NCBI GenBank assembly: GCA_964017065.1
Contig: OZ024789.1
Coordinates: 10,315,439 to 10,379,438 of the forward strand
Length of the DNA: 64,000 nucleotides
Source: Haliclona indistincta
Lineage: Eukaryota; Porifera; Demospongiae; Haplosclerida; Chalinidae
Direction of reading: 5' to 3'
Numbering within the stretch: position 1 is the first letter of the stretch; each line of letters starts with the position of its first letter. The position numbers and the translations under genes are program-made. Below are positions 45,736 to 58,200 of the stretch, in pieces. Below the pieces are notes generated by a model that was not told the DNA's origin, searched no databases, and saw only the letters and a list, made by a program, of their open reading frames with translations.

Positions 45736-46033
45736 TTCTGGTTCAATAATTATGAAATTTGGTGCATAGTGGAATGATAAATGTAAATGTTATAACCTCT
45801 ATAGATGGGTGGAGCTCACCGGTAGTCACAGGACAAGCTCCTCCTCCATGTAATGAGTTCACACTAACAACAGTGAAAGGGAAGAGGGCTGCTATGTTTG
45901 GTGGTATCACTGCATCAAGCCGCTACTCTGATGATTGGTATATTGTAGATCTGGAGAGACATTCTGTGGTGAGTGTGTGATATTGTAGACACTGTATGGC
46001 ACTGATTTGTGGTTCCACTCTCATCACCACATG

Positions 46034-46757
46034 CTCTACTCTTCCAGCAGCAAGACACCATGCGGCTTTAAGTAAACGGTGAAGTTCGTGGTTGGGTCTA
46101 GTCAGCTTAGGTACACTTTTGTCTTAAAGAGTTTGTAGGTTTAAAACCATGCCTAACCTATAGCTAATACATGCACACACACAAAAATAACAAAGACAAA
46201 ATCATTTATCACAATAGTAATTGAAGAAACACCAGCAGATAAGTGTGAAAAAGGAAAGGTTTATTGTCTATGTGGGTGCAGAGGTGGTTATATATATTTC
46301 AGGAGCACAGAAGAAAAAGCATATACACTAGCACACTCTTGCAGACACCAGCATCAGCAAATAGTGTGACATTGTATGTGGTCTTTGTAGGCATTGTATG
46401 TGGTCTACACATACAATGCCTACAAAGTACTGTTTTGCTTACCGGAACAGTGTAGCGAACACTTTGTCCAGAAAGCCAAGATGGCGACGAAGGGCTCTTT
46501 AGACTTCAAACGTCCTCAGTTCTCCGAATAGCTATAAACACGCGTCTCAAGTTAGACAAAAGGTTTGTGCGACCATTGAAACACGTTTTCGTGAAGTAGT
46601 AGCGATAGAAAAAATCCTAGCACCCGTCATAGCTGCAAACCTGCAGGTCACTAGTTGAGAGCAACAAGTCACAAAAAAAATGACCACCCCTCTTCCGCTT
46701 GCAAAAGGAAAGTATGGTTGCGATTCGACTGCTATCATCATTATGAAAATAATAAAA
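46034..46757. mobile_element. Insertion in intron 3 of copy D with a 20-bp hairpin
   Basis: About 720 bp replaces the short ATGGGGTCACTATC stretch present in A, B and C. It contains a perfect hairpin (46383-46427, CTTTGTAGGCATTGTATGTG and complement around GTCT) and CCAAGATGGCGACG. A part near 46685-46720 resembles 1175-1210. Nothing coding is recognised. Confidence 0.55.
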
Positions 46758-48199
46758 ATTATGATTTATTGTTCATACCACTTCCTGTAATGGTATCTAT
46801 TGTTCTCAGAACTGGACCAAGATCAAGAAACCAGTTAATCAGTCTATCCAATGGCCTGTGGGGAGATATGCCCATGCTGCATCACACATTACTGGTCCTG
46901 TGTTTGTGATGAGTGGAGGAGTTCGCGATGATATGTCTATGGGTATGCATGAGTATACACTGAGTGATATGTGGTTGTGTGACACTACTAACAAATGGAT
47001 CAAGGTATTTCACAATGTACAATTTACAGTCATGCTTTGTGCTTGTGTAGTTTCACACTCAAAATGACAGGACAAGCTGAGCTATAGTATAGAATATGAT
47101 ACTATAGTTTATTAATAGTTCATAATGTGTGTTGTTTTATTATTCTATAGCTTCCAACACTACCTGATTCAGTGACACAACGAGACTACCAATCAATTTC
47201 AGTGTTTCATCTATATAGGAGCCCACTGTGTCTGGATACTAGTGTTTGGAGGAAGGCACCACCCTAAAAACATGGCTGCCACTAGTATTATAGAGCTAAG
47301 TGAGCACAGTGTCATGTGTGTCTATGCAGTAATCAGCAGTAGCTACAGCAGCTGATGCACACACTGACAGTGGTGGACTGCACATAACAGCTCATCTCCT
47401 CCATACAGTCCAGGACACTAGTGGGCAGTGGTGTGTGGAGAGAGTGATGGAGAGAGAGACACTGAGCAACAACACAGAGTATCAGAAGAGACTGAGAGAG
47501 GCCAGGATAATTAAAGGGAGCATTTCAGGGACATGAGCTGAAAGACAGGTTGAGGCTAATTGAACTGGACTATGAGCATAGACAGCTACAGCAACAGGTT
47601 AGTGTGACCATTGGTCACATATAGATACAGTCAATATTGTAGAGTGTGTAGTGAGTGAGCTGTTTCCTTCATTAGCTACAGAAGAGTGAGCAGTCTTATC
47701 AGAGGAGGATCAGTGAAATGAACGCTGCAAAAGCTAAAGTGAGTATAATCCACCTCATGGTGATATCAGAGGAAACATTGTACTATATTTCTTAATAATA
47801 AATCATTATATTTTCAGTTATTGACTTTATACTTTATATTGAGTGAGCTGTTTCCTTCATTAGCTGCAGGAGAGTAAGAAGTCATACCAGAGGAGGATCA
47901 GAGAGGTGGAGGAGGAGGTTAGAGTGCTCAGACTCCAGGTGCAGGATCGAGTGAAGCAGGTGTGTGTGGTTGGTGACAGTGACACTGGTTGATGTGTTGT
48001 GGTGTTCACAGCAGCATGAGACCAATATTGATGAGAGAGAAGAGAAACAGGTCGAACATGGTTAGTAACAGTCACTTAACTCACTTCATATAAATCATCT
48101 TCCTCAAACATAGTTCAGCAGAATGAGACAGAACCCGGAGAGCAGTCATCTTTTCAACTAACCTCAGAAGAAAGTAAGTATGTCACTTTCCTTGTGTTC

Positions 48200-48390
48200 A
48201 CTTAGTTCTCTCTTCCTCCCTCCCTCCCTCCCTCCCTCCCTCCCTCCCTCCCTCCCTCCCTCCCTCCCTTCCTTCCTTCCTTCCTTCCTTCCTTCCTTCC
48301 TTAATCCTTCCTTCCTAATTCCTTCCTTCCTAATTCCTTCCTTCCTTTCTTCCTCCCTCCCTCATTTCTCTCTCTACCTCCCTCTCTTTC
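48200..48390. repeat. CCTC and CCTT microsatellite in an intron of copy D
   Basis: Runs of CCCT then CCTT then CCTTCCTAATT units lead to the acceptor TCTGGCAG. The open frame through it is an artefact. Confidence 0.95.
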
Positions 48391-50692
48391 TCTGGCAGTC
48401 ATACATGCTTATGAAGACAGTATTCGACTTAGCAAGAAGAGAGAGCAGGAGCTAATGGACAAGCTCAATGATGCTCAGCGTGATTCACAAAAGAAGGATC
48501 AAAAATGCTCTAAACTAGAGGATGATATGTATGACATGCAGAAGAAAATGGTTGCTAGCAGAGACGACTATGAACAACAAGAAAAGAGTAAGTATTGCAC
48601 TAAACATTTTAACGTATAATTTTGTATGTATAGTCATCCATGAATATAAGACCAAGCTGACAGCTAGTGAGACCAAGCTGACAGCTAGTGAGGAGGAACA
48701 GCAAGAGCTTCTAAGAGTATTGGAGCAAACCAAGAGAATGGCCTATGCTAGAGATCAACAGATCTCAATGTTGGAAAGTGATGGTCAACTGATGCTAGAG
48801 AAATGTGAGTATTAGAGTGAGTGATTAATGTATCTAGCACTTAATTGTTACTGTATTTCACAGTTGATCAACTGAAAATCAGCTACAAACAACTGCTTCA
48901 CAAACAGGAACTCTCACTCAGTGCTGGAAGTCAAGAAAATGGTGAGTGATGCTGCCTAGCTCACAGCTGCTGCTATAGTAGCTCACCATACTGTAGCTAT
49001 CAAACGAAGGTGTGTGGTCGAAGCTGGAGTGCAAGCCAATTATTTAGCAGTTGCTCCAGGTAAGCTACTAATGCATCTCCTTCAGTTTGTGACTGTGCAT
49101 GTGGTGCAGACTTTCTGCGTGGTGTTGAAGTGTACAGGGAGACTGTACTGGAGGTTGTGGGAGACAAGCCTCAGAAAGTAGAGTGGCCTGGATATGGGTT
49201 CTTCATTGAGATCCCTGAAGGTGCTGTTCCTCCTGGAGTGACTGTCAGTGTGGGCGTGAAGGTGATTCTAGCCGGCCAGTTTAAGTTCCCTGAGAACAGG
49301 CAGTTGATCAGTGCCATCTACTGGGTCTCATCCAGCATAGAGTTCATAAAAGAGGTGTCTGTCAACATACAGCATTGCGCTGTTGTACGCAGTGAGGATC
49401 AATGCTCCCAGTTCAAGTTCATCATCGCCAAGTGCTCACATGCAGAGTCAACTGCCGTACAGATTCCGTGAACGAGAGGGATTGTTCAGCTCACACACTC
49501 AGTATGGAGCCATCAAGCTGAAGCAATTCTCATTACTAGGAGAAACAGCACCAGAGGATACAGACACACTCTGTACAGCCTTCATGTTCTACAAGCAACA
49601 GATGCCCAGTCCTCTGACTGTTGATTTCCACTTTGTGGTTGTGAGGGATCTAGAGCCAAATTTAGAGGTGTGAGCTGGGTGTGAGTGTGTTTTAATGAAA
49701 ATGTGCTACATTGTAATGTCTATCAACAGCAAGTAAAGCAGCATTATGAGAAGTGGAGTGCAGACAGCACAACACTAGAAATGTGCCGCTTTAATGGTGA
49801 TCCTAGTCCTGTGATCGAGCTTGATCAGCAAGAACAGGAGGTTGGTTCATGGAAGATTCTTCCTCTAGCACCTCCTCGAGTGAGTGGTAGTATAATATTT
49901 ATGTTTTATTGTCAGTTGATTATCAAACCAGATCTCTAAAGCTGCTATCCAGAACTACCAAATTGGTAGAAGAATCCCTCATTGTGGATTTGAGTTGGAG
50001 CTGTTGTCAGCACAAGTTCAACGATTGCGTCATAAGGTGGTCATTAAAGGGCTTCCTTCTCCCAACAGCTTCCACATACGCTATCCACAGCCTGAAGGTG
50101 ATAAAGCTACTGCAGGTAATTATCAAGCATATAGTCAGGTTTACTGAATAATGATCATTCTATGCAGTGTCTTCTGTGAGTACAGCATCAGTAGCAACAC
50201 AACCCTCAGCTACACCATCACAGTCACTGACCCAGCAGCCTTTAGCACCACAGAGAACTCCAGGTGACCACTGACTTGCATATAAAGTTTGTACAGTGAT
50301 ATCTGTTCCTGATTTGTGACTTCAGTGTTTATTTTTGATTGCATGAACAATAGATATCATTGTAATTTTTTGGTTGTTTTGTTTCAGATAAGTCAGTAGT
50401 GCATTCTCAAGCTCCATCAACTGCTGATCTGATGGTTCATGTTGCACTCAAGATACCAACCAAGTGGTACCAAGTTGGAATACTGCTACGTATCGAGACA
50501 ACAACTCTGAACACATTTAAGGAACAGAGCAATGATCCGATTCAACTCAGCATTATGGTATATGAACAATGGGAGAAAGAGCTCAAGGTCCCATTCACCT
50601 GGGAGACCATTGTCAGCACTCTAGGGACACTTGGTGAGAAGAAAACAGCTACTGATATCCAGGAATGGCTGAACAAAGGACACACTAACTAG

Positions 50693-52190
50693 TGTGATAC
50701 TGGTTTAGTTAGTAATAGTTCATTGCTATTTTCTTGCATTTTTTGAGTGTGTCAGTTGTCATAGCATGTTTTGTGAGCAAATTATCTTGTGTAATCGATT
50801 ATCTCATGCATGAGATAGTTACAGCTCCATCTGTTGTCTCTACTATTGATCATTACTTTAGTAATCCACTGAAGAGGATTAGCTGGACAATACATGTCCA
50901 GAGAACACTGTCTATACTATTTCATTGATCTCGCTGTGCTTTCAGAGGCAATACAGAATTTTGTGACAATGAACTATAAACTAAAAACTAGATACAATTG
51001 TGTTAGTCTCACTAGGAGTGCTGTTAGTTCTTTGCGCTGTTCTCGTCCTATGGTGAAGATCACAATTCAACGTGTCCACTGCTCCACGCAGCTGGTGCTA
51101 GTGCACATTCTCAGGTACTCAATCACAAGAGTACAGTAGCACTCACACAAACCAGCTGGCTAATCCTTGAAGTTACCTTGTAATGAAAGTGCACTGCTCT
51201 GCTGTAGTATAGGCTTTGAAAATGTAAAATACAGTTGTAGCCTTGAAGTAGTATGACATACAGTCAACTAAATCTATGCTCCTCTAATGTTTACACTGTA
51301 TACAGTCATGCACTGTCACACAAGGTCATGTACTTCTTGTTGATGGTATGTGTTATCGTGTGAGCACTAAACACATTAGTAAAAACAATGTAAAATGCAG
51401 TTGTAGCCTGCAATAATGACATACATATGGAGCTTGTGACTTGTGTGCAGTCAACTTAATCTCATATTTACACTGTACAGTCATGCACTGTCACACAAAG
51501 TCATGTACTTCTTATTGTTATTGTATGAGCACTATACTAGGGTACCACTTGTTGTGTGTCTGTCATGTGCTGTAGAGTCACTCAGTGCAAGTTCCTGCTT
51601 TGTGAAAACATGTCAGTGAGTGATGAAGACATGCTCAGAGTGACCAACAGATTTATAGAGACAAATACATTGATTTTTAAAACTAGACATATAAAATGAC
51701 CTGAATGAGTGTTAAAATATTATGTTACTGTATCCACACAATTATACCAATGAGTTGTAAATGTTCTATTCTATTATTTATTTCATTGCTGACAGTATAA
51801 TTTGTTACTAACTATTATGTTCTACAGTATTCGCATATTTCTTTTGATCAACTGATCAACTAGCTAGCTATCGGGTTGTAAATAGAGAGAGCAGGATCTT
51901 TATTTTTTGTAGCCTTGTGGGTTGAGCAGAGTCATGAATCACGTACATAATGGAGCATCAGCTGTTCTGTTACTCTGTGTATCACTATAGTTTAATGTTG
52001 ACCTACAGTGTAGCTGAGAGATAGAAGTTTTAAATTTTATAGTACAACAATTTTTTTCTAACTTACTGCATGATGATTTACGAGAATATCACTCACAGCT
52101 ACTAGGATCTGCATTCCATGATAGGGTATCTGTGTGTACATGTGATAGTCAAATAATTATGAAAAACACAATTATTATGTGTGCATTACC
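50693..52190. other. 3' flank of copy D, with a 165-bp tandem duplication
   Basis: No gene is seen. The stretch about 51219-51380 recurs at about 51386-51535 (TAAAATACAGTTGTAGCCT, TCATGCACTGTCACACAA, TCATGTACTTCTT) with moderate divergence. Confidence 0.6.
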
Positions 52191-52499
52191 TAATTTACTG
52201 TCTGAATAATTTATAATGGGTGTGATATGTGAGTTTTTCCTCCATCACTTGCTGCTTGCAGGGAAGCAAGTAGTTCTTCATGTGAGGCTGAACCTTGGGG
52301 CGTGCTTCCCTCGGAATGAATGGTCCCCAGAACAGATGGCTCAAAGTCGCCTTTGGATTAGATTTGGTCATGCAACTCTCCTCTTCATTCACCGGTTGAC
52401 CGTTTTCTAGTATGACTGTTCTACTGTTTGTAGTGGTCCAATCTTTGGAATGGACTTGAAAATCAGGTGTTGATACAGACAGACAGACAGGGTGAGTGT

Positions 52500-52615
52500 C
52501 ATGAATGATGGTGGGAGGAGTGAAAGTGGGAGGAGTGAAAGTGGGAGGAGTGAAAGTGGGAGGAGTGAAGGTGGAAGGAGTGAAGGTGGGAGGAGTGAAG
52601 GTGCGATCAAGTGAA
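52500..52615. repeat. 15-bp minisatellite
   Basis: Seven units of GGGAGGAGTGAAAGT or close variants. It makes an apparent (TFTPP)n protein on the minus strand. It lies just beyond the stop of the minus-strand gene, probably in its 3' UTR. Confidence 0.85.
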
Positions 52616-52675
52616 AAAGAACCATAGCCCGGTGCAGGTGGTATAGTACTACTATTGACGGTAGCTGAGTGACTC

Positions 52676-53343
52676 TTAATTGAGATAGTCATCTGTTCCA
52701 ATTTTGCTCTTCATTTCATAGCTACTGCATGAAAAAACACATAGCTATTTAGTAAAATTAATACCATAGTAAATTCAATGCTAGTGACTTACCTCAGCAT
52801 AGCTACGTCTGTGCCGTCTGTTATTCTCATATCCTTGTCCTCTTCTGATTCTTGTACCATTGCTGCTACCAATTGGTTCTTCTTGAAATGATAAGAGGAG
52901 GCAACTGGAGAAGAACTAGTTGGTGAGAAGTCTATGGGTGAAGGAGAGTGATGAGTATAGGTTGACAAAGATCATCTAATACTATAAAAGTAAGAGAACA
53001 GTTACAGCTTGTGGAACTTTGTGTTGGGTGAGCTGTACGTACCTGGAATAGACTCTGAGAAAAATCTGCTGTCTCTTTGTGCAGCCATAGGAACCTCCAT
53101 TGAACTATCTGGTAACTCCTGATGGAGCATAGTAGTAAACAGGATACTGATGATAATATTATATAGCTATAATTACATTATACCTCGGCTGATGTAGAAT
53201 GTTTATAATAGTACTGGTGTGATAGAGAAGAGGTGAGCTAGATGCTGCAGATGTATTGTGATAATGAGGATGAAATCAAATGGTTATCACTTCTTCATTT
53301 ACCATTTTACGAGGCAGGGTCTGTGATCTGTGAGTATACGATC
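52676..53343 (-). CDS. Unrecognised small gene, C-terminal exons
   Basis: Exons from the high end: 53343-53303 (SYTHRSQTLPRKM), 53237-53184 (LTSSLSHQYYYKHSTSAE), 53118-53043 (ELPDSSMEVPMAAQRD ... SIP), 52931-52793 (DFSPTSSSPVAS ... GTDVAML) and 52724-52676 (SYEMKSKIGTDDYLN, stop). Donors and acceptors follow GT-AG and phases agree over these five, giving about 120 residues. An exon-like block at 53400-53530 (MELCLVLHNLLAANSGALH) probably lies upstream, but its phase does not match, so the 5' end is unresolved. The protein is Ser-rich and hydrophilic, with no domain I know. Confidence 0.5.
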
Positions 53344-53639
53344 CTGTGACAAAATAGAGTCAGTGTGAGATTTACTGTATCAATCACTACTCACCATATC
53401 AACAGCAAGACTATATCTACATCAAAACTGAGACTTGGTTTTGGACTAGACCGTCTGCCAGGAGATCTGTGTAGTGCTCCACTGTTTGCTGCTAGTAAAT
53501 TGTGTAATACTAGACACAGCTCCATGACACCATAGCCTACACGACAGCAAAGGAAAGTGAGTATGCATAATTACAGAATCAAAAATGGTTAATTAAGTGA
53601 GTGAGTGAAATAATTATTACTGTTTTAAGGATGCATGTG

Positions 53640-55228
53640 GTGCCACCACTTTGTTGAGATAGATACTCTTAATAGATATACTCTTAATTGGATCTATCTC
53701 TGAGTGGGAAGAGACTCAAATTATGGTTCTATACATGACACAATCACTCCTGCATGCATGCTGCTTTCTCACTTGCAAAGACTCCATTCTCGCAGTCTGG
53801 TCACTACAAGAACACTATAGCTTGTAATGTATCCTCAAACCTGTACATGCCGTTTAAGAATGAGGAAGTGATACTGAAAGAGAAGGGTGCATAGTATTAT
53901 TCAGTTATCATGGTGATAATGATGATGCTCACTATAATAATTATATAGGACATCACAAAAGGTTGCATGTATTTCGAAGTTAATATCTGATCACAGAATA
54001 ACTTGTCATCTTGTAGCTCAGTAACTATAAGGAGAGTGTAATAAAATATTCTTGTACTGCTGAATAATGTATAAGACAGAATCACACTTACATTTTCATC
54101 ACTCGATCTTCAAACAAAATGATTATCAGTCTGTTATTTTTCAACCATATTGTACTTAATACGATAAGCACGGCTGTGACAGACACATCTCTGAGTTGCA
54201 ATAATATAATTCACGTATAACCTTGTTCTCACTGTCTTATTGTTGCCACCACACTCAAGAAAATTGATTATGTAGAAGAGAGTTCAGAATTAGCAAAAGA
54301 GTTGAGCGACAAAGAACACAATCAATTTGAGGCTTTGGTAGCTGAGAGCAGCGAGATCCAAGATTGAAATTAATGGTCGCTATAACAACCATCAGTTAAT
54401 AAAAAATAATTTAAAATTGCAAGATTAGATCAGGAGACAAATATTGTGAGAATCAAGGATGCAGAGGTCAGAGCCTTCCAAACCAAATTCGATCTTTATC
54501 TTGCGACCATGAACCACCTATCATGGTTATGAGCACTGCAATCCACGTGCAGGTTAAATAATAAATTCTTATCGATTGTTAAACATTTTTGCTGTCTTCA
54601 CTGACTTGTAGCCACCACATTAGAAAGGAGTCAGAATTTGAGAGTGAAGAAAATAATTGAGCTTTGGCAGTTGAGGGCAGTGACGTTAGATTAAAATTGA
54701 GTGAGGAACGGTGAGACGTGATGGTAGCATAACGAATATCTACTTGTGATAAAGAATGACAAAAATAGAGAAACGAAGAGATTGGAAAAATTTGAAAGAT
54801 AGGATTATGATGAAAGAGCCTTGACGAAACAGAGGGATCAGCAGCTATAACAAAGGACTGAGGTACTATGCATATTTTGTGCATTGTATAAAGTATTGCC
54901 ATGCACCATGTAAGAAAAGAAAAAAAATCAGGTCAGTTATAGAATATTCTTGTGAAAAGGAGATGAAGAGTTCAAATGAGAACTTTGATGTGGTATTGTT
55001 GAGCAAAACCAAGGTGCTTGTAAAAATAATATATATAAAAACTGATCAATGATTGGATCAAGACAACAAAAAGCTCGAGTTAGAGAAGTGAAGAAGTTAG
55101 ATCCAGTATATACATTAAAAGAGCTAAAGAGAGATCATATAATTAAGTCATACTTAATTTAAATAATTATTAATTTTTTTGATCCTCAATTTATAATAGA
55201 CAGAAGGATCAAAGAGAAATTAATTGCT
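53640..55228. other. AT-rich spacer with one diverged duplication
   Basis: No convincing gene is seen. About 54246-54420 and 54595-54745 share GCCACCACA, a GAATT(A/T)G stretch and GCAGTGA-type segments, and look like an old tandem duplication that runs up to the 3' end of the minus-strand NACHT gene. Confidence 0.4.
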
Positions 55229-58200
55229 TCATTGCTCAGTTGAGCATGTTTGAGGTAACTGACTGGCTACCTTATTCTCATCAATATTTTTGAGAGCTGT
55301 CTTTAGTATCGACCACGAAGGAATACCAACCTCGAGTACATTGTCCACTTGTTTCAGCCAAGCAGTTAACATCTCTCTCTTGCATGGCACAGCTTTGCCA
55401 CATTCATCAATCTTTATTTGCTCGAGTATATGAGGGAGAATTCCTAACTGTATTCCAAGAGAATGCCAGTCAGTGACAGTCTTCAAAGCATTAATCACAA
55501 GACGCAATTCGTCATTACCTAAAGATGAGAAAAATTTAATTGATAAGTGACATACATTCATTAAAAATATTTAATTACCAAGCTCATCGGATTCTTTACT
55601 GGCAACGCTTGGTTCTCTAGAGTCTTTCTCCTGTGTCCCTGCATAAGATAGAATAAGAATCACGGGCACTATAATTTGCTGTAGCCAGCCAACACATGCA
55701 AAAATACAATGTAGCGCTATAATTCCTCTAGATACATGTACATTCATGGATCACTAATTTTACTAGTGCACAATTGAGTAGATATGGACCAAAGCTTAAT
55801 TGATATGCTAAGTTGCTAACAAGGTTTAACCCTTGCATGTATGCATAGCATGTAATGACATGTGAACATGCAATTACCTGATGATAGCCGGCAAGAGTGA
55901 CGAGTAACCAATTCACTGAGTTTACCCTTCTCACAGCATTCAGCATTAATGTCATCAGGTAATTCATAGGTACAGCCAGTGTTCTTGCCACAGGAGCACA
56001 GGAATATTATGACAGCATCATCTCTAATGCGAAGTTCTTTTTGGGTCTTTTGCATTGACTTTAGTACAAAGGCTTTGATAGCCGAGAACCGTTTAGGATG
56101 ACTTTTAGCATGAGAGTAGTATACCTCCAGTTGCATGTGACGTTCGACTAAGTAGACAGTTCCTTCATCATAACTAAGATTATACTGAATATTGATGACA
56201 TTCCGATACTGTACATCTTTTTCTTCTAAACCAATTGAAAAACAGTCTTGTTCGAGAAGAAAAATAACTAAAGTTGGCAGATATCCCACTGGAATAGGAA
56301 CGTGATTAATTCTTCTTATGGGCCCAACAGCGTTCATACGGAACTTAATCACCCAACGAACAGGAGAGACATGTGAATGCAGCTGCTGCATAATATATTC
56401 ATCCAGATTAACTTCAGGAATGAAGGATAGGGCACAAGGTATAAAGTAATGCATGGTATCAATAGCAGATATTACTTTCTTATGTTCAAGAACATCTAAG
56501 AATAATTCCACTTCAATTTGGCAACTCTTGAAATCAACCCATTTCTTTAGTTCAAGAGTAGTGAAAAGACCTTGATCTCGGAGTCTATCCAAAGAAATTT
56601 TTATTTTTAATCGCTTGTAAACAAACTTTTTATCAAGGAATGACAAACTGAGAAGGTCAGAGAGCTTCTTGAATACTACTTTTGTATTAATGATGACAAC
56701 ATTCCTGAGCTTTGGAGTATAAAAATGCATGATCATGCGAATTTCATCAAAAAACTGAATTGCTTCTCTGGTCTGTGATTCATTCATGCCTAAAGTTTCT
56801 CCAAGTTTAAAGCATTCGTCGAGTGTAAGTACATCCTTACTCTCTTTTTCAACCATATTGAGTATACTGAGGAGAAATACAAACCAACAAAGCTTCACAT
56901 CCTTATTAATTTTAACATTAGATGCATCGAATAGCTCCCAAAGATTTTCTCTTGAATTTTCTTGCTCTCTTTCATCTGTAGTAACAGCATTGATAGGCAT
57001 AATAACATCAGGAAAATCAACTCGGAATGGTCGATAATCTTTAAGGGCTTTTTTGAGAATATCGTTCTTACGGTCTATAGTTTCGTATTTACATTTGTCT
57101 GCCTCATCTTTAAATGTGCCAACAATAGCGAATTTTATTCCTCCTGATGATGGCCCAGTAGCTAACCGCGATTGTGGCAACTGAAAAGAAGCTATTGACT
57201 TGGCCAGTTTCTCTATTGTCTGGAGATATGTTAACTGCAGGTGAGGTGCCTGTGCGTCAAAAGGAGCAGATTCACAAACACCATCAACAAAGTAAGAATA
57301 CTCCGCGACATTGCTTAAAGGCTCGTTTAGCTTGATAGGTAACAATACAAGACAGCTGTTTTGAACAAAGAGGGCAGCTGCATCTAGAAATGGTGGTTGA
57401 CCACCACAATCAGTGACCATAATCCAGTGAGAGTTAAATATTACTCCAGACGCTTTGCGGCTGGAGGATAGCTTTCTTAGTAGATCAGAAAATGTTTTGT
57501 GAAAATCTTGTGAATCTAATGAAGGCTCAGAGAAAGACTCCTGAGAAAACTCAGGAAAAGATTCATGAGAAGAATCAGAAGGTGATTCAGAAAAGGTTTC
57601 AAGAGCAGGTGTCCGAAAAGAGCTGCTTTCTTCATCTGCCATGTTAGCAATTCTGTCCTCTGTCTCATCAGTCTGGGGGACTATAACTGCTGGTGGTGGT
57701 TCATCTAATGTGTTGACTGGAGGGTTTTCATCAAGTGTCTTTTTCATTGCTTCGCACACCAGTTCGGACATCCTGATAGTAGTGACCCTCTCCCACTTGA
57801 CTCCATGTTTTATCATCATGTGGTGTACGGGTGGGTCAACACAGTTTGTACTGTTCCTTTTTGCAACAAATTCCTCTCCCAAAGCAAGTTTAAGAACGGA
57901 TGTTTTCCCAATGCCAGGATAGCCCTGGGTACCAATGTTAGTGATCTCCATGGAGACCAATACATCCAATGATTTCATGGCATCATTAATGGTCACAGGA
58001 TCTGTTTGAACAGAGAAATCAAATAATTTTTGTTGAATGAAAGAAATGATATCTTGTATCTCAGGAGAAGAATATGTAGATGTTGACAAGAGAGAAGCAA
58101 AAAAGTAGCGGACTACAATGAAATCAACTGGAGTCAGGTAATTAGCATTTAATATTTCCTGTTTTTTTGGTATGAATCTAGGATTAATTAACTGACATAG

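Larger units (their letters stand above)
44487..50692 (+). pseudogene. Copy D: kelch-coiled coil-ZU5-UPA-like-death gene with three 4-bp insertions
   Basis: Exons by homology: 44487-44574, 44640-45188, 45805-45968, 46810-47004, 47151-47299, 47337-47597, 47676-47738, 47864-47959, 48012-48060, 48114-48173, 48399-48587, 48634-48804, 48864-48941, 49110-49667, 49730-49879, 49932-50097, 50168-50263 and 50388-50692. Exon 1 holds 23 consecutive CAG codons. Relative to A, B and C, 4 bp are inserted near 47213 (TATA), 47509 (TTAA) and 49439 (TGCA or CATG); each breaks the frame and none compensates another. The first stop comes about 18 codons after the first insertion. The linker and death domain (LLRIETTTLNTF ... 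FTWETIVSTLG) are clearly more diverged than in the other copies, so the 3' end has a separate history. Assembly errors should be excluded before calling it dead. Confidence 0.75.

Noticed and set aside
52195..52701. 168-residue minus-strand frame with TFTPP repeats
   Set aside because: The repeat is a 15-bp minisatellite. The frame starts inside the final exon of the neighbouring minus-strand gene, whose in-phase stop is at 52676, so this is most likely 3' UTR.
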